From Acheta domesticus (Eukaryota > Arthropoda > Insecta > Orthoptera > Gryllidae): a stretch of 64,000 nucleotides of DNA. The notes beneath the pieces were generated by a model. It saw nothing but the letters and a program-made list of their open reading frames with translations. It searched no databases and was not told the DNA's origin. The translations under genes were made by a program, and so were the position numbers. Positions 57,797-64,000 of the stretch are shown here, piece by piece. Each line of letters begins with the position of its first letter. The stretch's first letter is position 1. The DNA is taken from assembly GCA_031308135.1 (NCBI GenBank), contig JAHLJT010008756.1, positions 137,565,775 through 137,629,774 on the forward strand, written 5' to 3'.

Positions 57797-58110
57797 ATTT
57801 TTTTTATATTATTTTTATAGAATTGTAGTGTGTATAGTTTTAAGTTACTATAAGGTAGATTAAGTCCATCCAACATACTTACTAGCCAACGCCCACCCTT
57901 GGCAGGTTAGCCATTTGGGGACGCGCTGACCAGTATAGACGGGCTGTCTCTCTGTAGAAGTCGTCCTCTGGCGAGTTTGTGTTGGCACTCAGGGCTGGGC
58001 ACATCGGAAGGTGTGTTGCATCCATCTTTGGCGCATTACAAGCACACGGCGTCGGTTTCGAAGACCCCTATGCGGTGCAGGTGGCTGGCAAGGTAGTCGT
58101 GGCTGTAGTT
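57797..58110 (-). pseudogene. 3' end of a non-LTR retrotransposon (LINE) ORF2
   Basis: On the minus strand, HDYLASHLHRIGVFETD is followed, after a frameshift, by CNAPKMDATHLPMCP and then DDFYRETARLYWSARPQMAN up to a TAG stop at 57894-57892. A histidine-arginine block followed by a C/H/C motif just before the stop is the known layout of many LINE ORF2 C-termini. An A-rich stretch (plus-strand T-run at 57797-57820) lies about 75 bases past the stop, like a short 3' UTR plus tail. The 5' part is absent, as is typical of truncated insertions. The clade cannot be decided. Confidence 0.5.
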
Positions 58111-58224
58111 GTTCTGAAAGTGTATCAAACATTTGCACAGTTGAAATGTAAACAGAACAATGTAATGTGAAGTGAAAATAAAATTATATAAAGGAAATGA
58201 GTGCGTTTCCCCGTGCTCTCGTTG

Positions 58225-58365
58225 TTGGCCCGAGCAGCTTGCTGAGGAGGAGCGCCGGTGGCGCGGAGCGCGCGCGGCGTTGGCCCTGGCCCCGATGGCC
58301 GCCCCCGCAATTACTCCGCACCCGAGGCCGCGGCCACGCGCAGAGGAGGAGGCAGGGGCTCTCGG
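58225..58365. other. Small GC-rich patch
   Basis: CpG-rich sequence between the LINE fragment and a SINE-L. It may be a remnant of a repeat or a small island. No promoter motif stands out. Confidence 0.35.
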
Positions 58366-58900
58366 TTCATTAGTGATTCCGGGCGCGTCAACTGCTAAGG
58401 TCATTAGTCCCGTACGTGTAGCGCATGTTTTATCGCGAGTGGTGGCGGGGATCTTCGCCTGCTGGATGGCGAGATCCGGCGCCAACCTACTGGCAGTTTA
58501 AGTTTTCTCCTGACAAGGTATCTCCCAGCAGCGGGGGCACCGCCCCAGCCGGGACAAGCTCTCAGGCCCCGATCGGTCTCCTGGCATGAGAGGTAGTGTA
58601 GTGCTGTTAGTGTAAGGGTGGTCTAAGGGGTGAGGATAGGACACGGGAGAGGAAGGATCGCGCGTGGTCCGTGGTCCGTTTGTTAAGGTATTGCTCCGGC
58701 ATTTGCCTGGTGTTGATGGGAGAAACCACGGAAATCTACCGATCAGAGCAGCCGGTCGCTAGAATTCTCCTCCAGACAGCGGCTGAATTCGACCATGCTA
58801 TGTAGCTAGGGTCGAAAGTCCTGCCGCCGTCGGGCGTGTAACCCAAGCACCTCCCGGTCAGAGGCTCTGCCGTCGCATCAGTTGACGCCTTATGCCTCCT
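58365..58900 (-). mobile_element. SINE-L copy, near full length
   Basis: All blocks are present from 'gtgattccgggcgcgtcaac' to 'gaggctctgccgtcgcatca', with modest divergence. It is among the best preserved copies. Confidence 0.9.
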
Positions 58901-60476
58901 CTCCCGGTCCGGGCCCTGGTGATTCGGTGAGGACGCGTTTTCGTGCGAATGCCTTGCGGTGACTCGGTCTAACTCGGCGCTAACCTACTTGTCGGTGGCT
59001 ACGAAATGTGTTTCATTAGTGGACGCGCGTGGGAGCTTTGAGATATTCATGAGAGCATTCAGCTCTTACAACATGTGTGAATCAACTCCACTACTACATG
59101 TATGTAGATGCTTCAATGAAATCCATTTATTTTCTGACAAAAGGAAAGGCGTTGTTTATTAGGAACATTACCGAGTTAGTGAATTCTGCAAATCCTACTC
59201 ATTATGATAATAGATCCTATCCAATAAAATGGAAATTGCTACGTCAATGTGTGCCGATAAAAATATAACAAAACCGATTTCATAACCAATAATGAAAGAT
59301 TTCATTAATATGACACAAGTGATGTGAAACTGACAAGTGAATGATTATTGTTCTTCTGGTAGAAGTTGCGCGAGGCGAAATTGTTCACAAGTTTTATTAC
59401 TTTTACTGCTTAAACAGTCTCATATCTCTTTCCTTACATATCTTCTTAAAAATTAGTTTTCCCTTACAAGTAAAAAGGTATTAACTTTTGGTACGCGGAC
59501 CACAGTACCTTACTTCACACGATGTAATGCGTGACGTCACGTGTTGTATCATCCTTACTCCCGAAAACGTCACACGACGTAGCACGAACTTCAGCGCAGA
59601 ATGCCTGTGAAGAGTACAGCCGTAACATGAAAGGGCCGCTGAAACAGCATAAGTACTCTTTTTATCCGTTTATACCACAGTAATATTTAAAAGATATTGA
59701 ATTTTAATTAGAAAACCTCGTGTTACTTCTCTGCTCCCCTCCCATTGGTTCAAGATTTAATTTCAATAACAGAAAATCTCTCCTATGGAATTTCATTAAA
59801 GGACACAGGTATTAAACCACTAAAGAATGAAATTTAGCAGAAAATAAGGACTCTCCTAAAATAAATTTCAGTCATCCAAAGTTTGGCTTTCCGATCATTG
59901 CAAGTAGCAGTGCGTACTGAACAGTAAACAATTATCTATGTCATTTCTATTGTACACTCTTCGCGTTTCTAGGATTGTGAAATGATAAAAATCATTTTCA
60001 AAACATATCTATGTGGATAAGTGGCTGTTAGAGACAGTGCATAATTGTACTTAGTTTTAAACGTAAAATATATATTTACGTATATATTGTTCATCGTTTC
60101 CTTCTTTCTAATCCTTCTCGTTTCTTTTACCGTCAATTCGAAGAAACTATAAGAATAAAGAAACCTGTATTTCTCGCGCTTAATTCTTATTATCCAAAAT
60201 ATATAATTCTAAGTCATTTAGATCTTTGATTTCTTAAAAGTGAAACATAATATTTTATATTTTGAAATTGAAGAGTGAGGAAATAATTTTAGGCATTAAG
60301 TTTTCTCGAGAATAATCTGACATCTACCAATATTCAAAGTTCTTTTTTCCAAGTATACAGGTGTTTAACATGAGGTCATCCTGAAAAATACTCATCTGAT
60401 CATAGTCGGTCCCGGATACAACAATATGACAAACAACCACCAAGACTTTTTCTATTATTATCTAACATGACCTGCG
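58901..60476. other. AT-rich DNA, no gene seen
   Basis: No recognised repeat or coding remnant. Confidence 0.5.
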
Positions 60477-60866
60477 TTGAAAGAACACGTCATCCTGGCG
60501 TGTCAGTGTGTGATGTCAGAGCGTCGCATTGTCATTAAGAGACCGAGTTTTCTGAAGGGTCTTCAGGCACGAGAGGATGGGACAAAAAATGGAATTTATC
60601 CTGATTACGGTCAATGTTTCCTCAATACGTTTTCCTCGTTCTCCTCTGAGGCCCTGGACTCAGGGGGCGGCAACTTCACCGCCGATGTCAAGGCCACTGC
60701 CGAAACCAGTTTTCCAAGATGTAATTTTCAGCCCCAAAGTTATGGCTATGGAGATATCAAACTAAGATTTACAGGTGTGAGAGCGCAAAATACCAGAATC
60801 CACCAGAAGAGTGAAAAAAGAAAACATGCGATAACGTGGACAGAATATTCTCGTGAATCCTTGTAA
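60477..60866 (+). other. Unassigned open segment of 129 codons
   Basis: This is unusually long for its AT-rich surroundings and mixed in composition, for example TFSSFSSEALDSGGGNFTAD. It has no initial ATG, no domain I recognise, and no clear splice sites. The minus strand is also open over part of it. It may be an old exon or repeat ORF. Confidence 0.2.
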
Positions 60867-62130
60867 TACTATATTCTTAGAGAAAAATAACTCAATCGAA
60901 AAATATAGTTCTTACAGGTGTTTACCCCAGCGGCTGAATCAGATTAACATCTTGAAACTCAATTCAGTTCATAGTTTTACTGAAACCATATAACAGAAGT
61001 TCCAAAATTATCGAAGTCTTGAAAAGTAACTAGAATTACTTTTAGAATACTTTCGAAATTTAGTTATCCTCGTAATAAATGTAATGTAATCAGTAATGAG
61101 TTAACTGATGAAGCTAAAGGACAAGTAGGTCTTTGGTCTGAGATTCCAATACTCGTATAAATGACGGAGTCTTTGTTTTCTCGGAGGTTCACATTTCACA
61201 ATAAATTTTGTTCAAATTTCGTCAAGGAAGGATCAATGTAAAGATTTCCTATTTAGTTTGGAAAGAGTTGGGAAAAATTTGAAATTATCTTTTTCGCGAT
61301 TACAAATGAATGGGCTGATAAACAGAATTGACTAACGTACACCATTAAAACACAAAACATTTCCACAAAAAATTAAAAAGAAAAAAGATACTGGCTTGCT
61401 AACAGTCAACGAACTAGCTTCACGGACGTCATTCTCAGGCAATTTTGACACTTTCCTTATGGCTTGAATTGGGGTCTCAATTTGGCACATTCTGACGTCA
61501 GCACATTCTGTTAAACCTCACCCCTATCACCCCACCAGCGACTGTGCAATAGCAGAAAAAGGCGTACGAAAGAGAAAAACCTAGCAGTTTCCCTAATAAT
61601 CTAGTAATGGAAATTTACATCGTCATAATTTTTCATTTGAAATGCGGGGCACTTTGGCTGGCTGAACCATTATCAATAAATTTATAACCGCGAGGTATAT
61701 GAGTAAAAAGACGACAAACGATGACGACAAGCATTTCTAGTTAACCGTTGACACCTAATGATATTTCATCTTTGCACTTTGCGATATAAAATTACAATAC
61801 TAAAAATATTTGTTATTGCTATATTTGTTATATCTTATATGTTTTAGATATTGCCTTCAGTACCAGCATTTGCCACAACAAGAAGATCTGGCCTCCATGT
61901 TCCTGGCGTAACAGCAACGGAAGAAGTATACAGCAGTAGATTTCATGTAGCCTGTACTTAGGGTACAATCCTTAAGACATGAAGTCACTGGAAGCAATTC
62001 TAGTGCTGCGAGATGAATTCTAGTACAACATTAGAGAAAATCAAAAACTTTAGTGCTCCTCCGCCAATACTTAGCTCGTCACTTACGCGCGCTACAAAAG
62101 AAGTGTAATCAGGTGAAGAGGTTGTAATAA
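60867..62130. other. AT-rich DNA, no gene seen
   Basis: No recognised repeat, RNA gene or coding remnant. Confidence 0.5.
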
Positions 62131-62135
62131 GGAAA

Positions 62136-62358
62136 GGAATTGCCGATCCGGTGACCGAGATTGCTAAGCCAGTAGTGTCGCAGCGATCTCGGACGAAAGG
62201 GTTGTGGGTTCGAGTCCCGCCTCGGGCATGGTTGTATTTGTGTTCGTCCTTTCACCCCAATCATCACCATGTCATATCATCTTCATAGTTACCATAACAT
62301 TAAAGCCAACAGTGGTCGCTAGTGACTACATGTTGATGCGATCTTAAAAATAAAAAAC
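62136..62358 (+). mobile_element. tRNA-derived SINE (short family)
   Basis: The A-box region is GGTGACCGAGATTGC, and the B box GGTTCGAGTCC is at 62207-62217. The family 3' part follows ('cctttcaccccaatcatc', 'agtggtcgctagtgactaca', 'ttgatgcgatctt') and ends in an A-rich tail. It is the sense-orientation partner of the 8.2 kb copy. Confidence 0.85.
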
Positions 62359-62409
62359 AAAAGAAAGGAATTAGTTGTGAATCATAAAAAAATTAAATAT
62401 TCGATTAGT

Positions 62410-62706
62410 TACCAACCATTCACAACAGCTCCCCGGTGACAATCCTTCTCCATGCGTTTCACCTTCGATTTCACACGCAGTGCTTTAGACTGAACATCCA
62501 CTTCCAAGAGGCCCCTGGAGTGAAGATGCTCAAGTCGACTTTGTCCGGGGTCAGCAGAACGCGAGGCTCTTCGCGACAACACACGCACATGAAAACACAA
62601 GGAGCAAAGGACCGTGCGCAGGACCGGTGGAACACGAACCCGTGACCTCCTGCGAAGGAGGCGCTGAGTCGGCGCACGCTCCAGCTACCTCGGCCAGCCA
62701 GGTCGC
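62410..62706 (-). mobile_element. Third type of tRNA-derived SINE
   Basis: On the minus strand CTGGCCGAGGTAGCTGGAGC is an A-box region and 'cacgggttcgtgttccacc' a B box. They are followed by a body ('cggtcctttgctccttgtgt', 'gagcatcttcactccagggg') unlike either other family. Only one copy was noticed in the window. Confidence 0.55.
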
Positions 62707-62980
62707 CAGAACATGCAGATGTGCTACGCATTAATGTAATTCACTGTTGGTTATGTCAGCACAAAAGTAAATATTGTTGGTGTTGAATAGTATTCTAAGT
62801 TTATTTTCAGAGTATAAGATTGAGTCCCTGAATATCTCCGACGCAACTTCACCTTTTTTTAAAGTACTGCCTGCATCTTTTCTAACTGCAATTAAATCAA
62901 TATAAAATGATGACTTGAATAAATTCCTCGTAAGCACTAAAATTAGAATCGCTCCTTTTGATGTGGCCCTCTCCCAGACT
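62707..62980. other. AT-rich spacer, no feature seen
   Basis: No recognisable gene or repeat. Confidence 0.5.
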
Positions 62981-62984
62981 TTAC

Positions 62985-63165
62985 GTGCCGGAGGGACGAT
63001 GTGTCTTGCCCCCTCCCCGCCCCGGCTGCGCGTCGTCGTCGCCTTTCCTGGAGGCGGCGGCTGGAGGCTCGTTAGGCTCCAAGGCCACGGCACCGGATGG
63101 CTGCAGCGCCTCCGGCCGCAGGCGGAGGTCCCCCACGGCTCCACCCCCGGCGACGCGCGTTTTTA
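62985..63165. promoter_or_regulatory. GC-rich island
   Basis: A CpG-dense patch immediately left of a foldback MITE. Open frames on both strands lack domains. There is no TATA box or convincing donor. Confidence 0.25.
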
Positions 63166-63183
63166 CACACTAGCTACACAGCT

Positions 63184-63628
63184 ACAGTGCGACTTTTACA
63201 ACTCTGCCCCTCGAATCCCTACGGCCATGACGGAACATGGTATTTTGTTATTTAGTATTAATGAAAGATATGTATCATGAACAAGAACAGGAGTTTATTA
63301 TCACACAATACATACTTTGTGAATCCACTACCACCATATATATTAAGAAAACATGTACCTAGCAACCCCTTCAACTGTCCAGTGCGTCGGGGGAGTACAA
63401 CAATATCGGGTGACGCCGTCGACGACTTCATTCACAGACATCTCCATCTCATCAATTTCGCACCATCCTCGGTCCTGCCGCTAGATGTCCCATGCAACGC
63501 AAGCACTTCTTGATACGGTCGCGATCATGTGATATGTAGCTGCACGACTGAGAAAGACGCGAAATACCGTGACATATTCCATCGTGAAGACGGGCCTTGA
63601 GGGGCTAAGTTAGAAAAATCGCACCATA
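63184..63628. mobile_element. Foldback MITE with internal insertion
   Basis: Left end GTGCGACTTTTACAACTC and right end GAAAAATCGCACCATAG match the family ends. About 230 bases near 63235-63470 are foreign to the 12.1 and 32.2 kb copies. The right arm keeps 'ccgtgacatattccatcgtg'. Confidence 0.7.
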
Positions 63629-64000
63629 GGTCGAGTTCAGACGCTGTCTGGAGGAGAATTCTAGCGGATTCAGTAGGTTTCCGTAGTTTCTTCCATCAAT
63701 ACATGGAAATGCCAGAGCGGTACCGTAACAAACCGGGCATGGACCGCGCGCGATCTTTCATTCCACTTCTTTGTCCTTTTATCTCCTCTCTTACACACAT
63801 TTTAACTCACACGCACTACACTACCACACACGCCGGGAGCTTGGAGTTCTCCCTTCTCAGGTGGTACCTCGCTGAGGGAGTTACCTGGTTGGGGAGATTC
63901 CCGCAAGCCGACGATTTTGGAGGCCGAATTTTGCCATCCAGCGAGGGAAGATCATCTCCCACAATAAAACATGCACTACACTTACGAGACGAATGACCTT
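63629..64000 (+). mobile_element. SINE-L copy, running to the window edge
   Basis: It begins at the 'ggtcgagttcagacgctgtc' block directly after the foldback MITE, so its head is lost. It continues to 'cttacgagacgaatgacctt', just short of the tail, at the window end. Confidence 0.8.

Noticed and set aside
1..64000. Bacterial contamination, operon, prophage or viral gene
   Set aside because: No Shine-Dalgarno-led gene runs, no viral hallmark frames and no long open frames. The interspersed SINEs and mariner are typical of a eukaryotic nuclear genome.

Overview
The window looks like an intergenic or intronic stretch of an animal nuclear genome, most likely an arthropod and plausibly an insect. 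The reasons are an AT-rich background broken by short GC/CpG-rich islands, many decayed transposons, a mariner relic of insect type, and several tRNA-derived SINE families. The species cannot be named from the sequence. No long open reading frame encodes a protein I recognise, and I annotate no intact protein-coding gene. The longest open frames lie in GC-rich islands or inside repeats and read as low-complexity chance frames.

Mobile DNA dominates. The main family (called SINE-L here, a label of mine) is about 545 bp long, with a tRNA-like head carrying A- and B-box motifs and an (AATC)-like 3' tail. I count about 18 full, partial or fragmentary copies on both strands, from 1.2 kb to the right edge. 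Shorter tRNA-derived SINEs lie near 8.15-8.37, 9.25-9.42, 13.7, 34.0, 44.64, 45.35-45.58, 62.14-62.36 and 62.41-62.71 kb. DNA-transposon material includes a mariner pseudogene (18.6-20.07 kb) split by a SINE-L, a hAT-like element (35.6-36.07 kb), a MITE with near-perfect termini (6.51-6.75 kb), a foldback MITE family (12.1, 32.2, 38.65 and 63.2 kb), two near-perfect palindromes (37.69 and 52.76 kb), and an element with an array of TCAGTGA motifs nested in a SINE-L (42.95-43.33 kb). A decayed non-LTR retrotransposon 3' end lies at 57.8-58.1 kb.

Three places look like real transcription starts. The best, on the minus strand at 7.65-7.80 kb, has a consensus TATA box in a CpG island, followed about 145 bases downstream by an optimal splice donor, so it may be a non-coding first exon. 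A second, on the plus strand at 4.86-5.05 kb, has TATAAAA, a 28-codon upstream ORF and a CAG|GTAAGA donor. Its core shares a 34-bp motif, with identical internal spacing, with another GC island 1,213 bp upstream. A third and weaker one is on the plus strand at 53.3-53.5 kb, with CCAAT, GATA and TATA-like boxes and a donor. POU and homeodomain-type sites cluster at 17.3, 33.2 and 39.05 kb. If these promoters are real, the coding exons they feed lie outside the window or were too short for me to recognise.

I found no CRISPR array, operon, viral gene or other evidence of a new multi-gene system. The novelty, if any, is in the repeat families and the candidate promoters.
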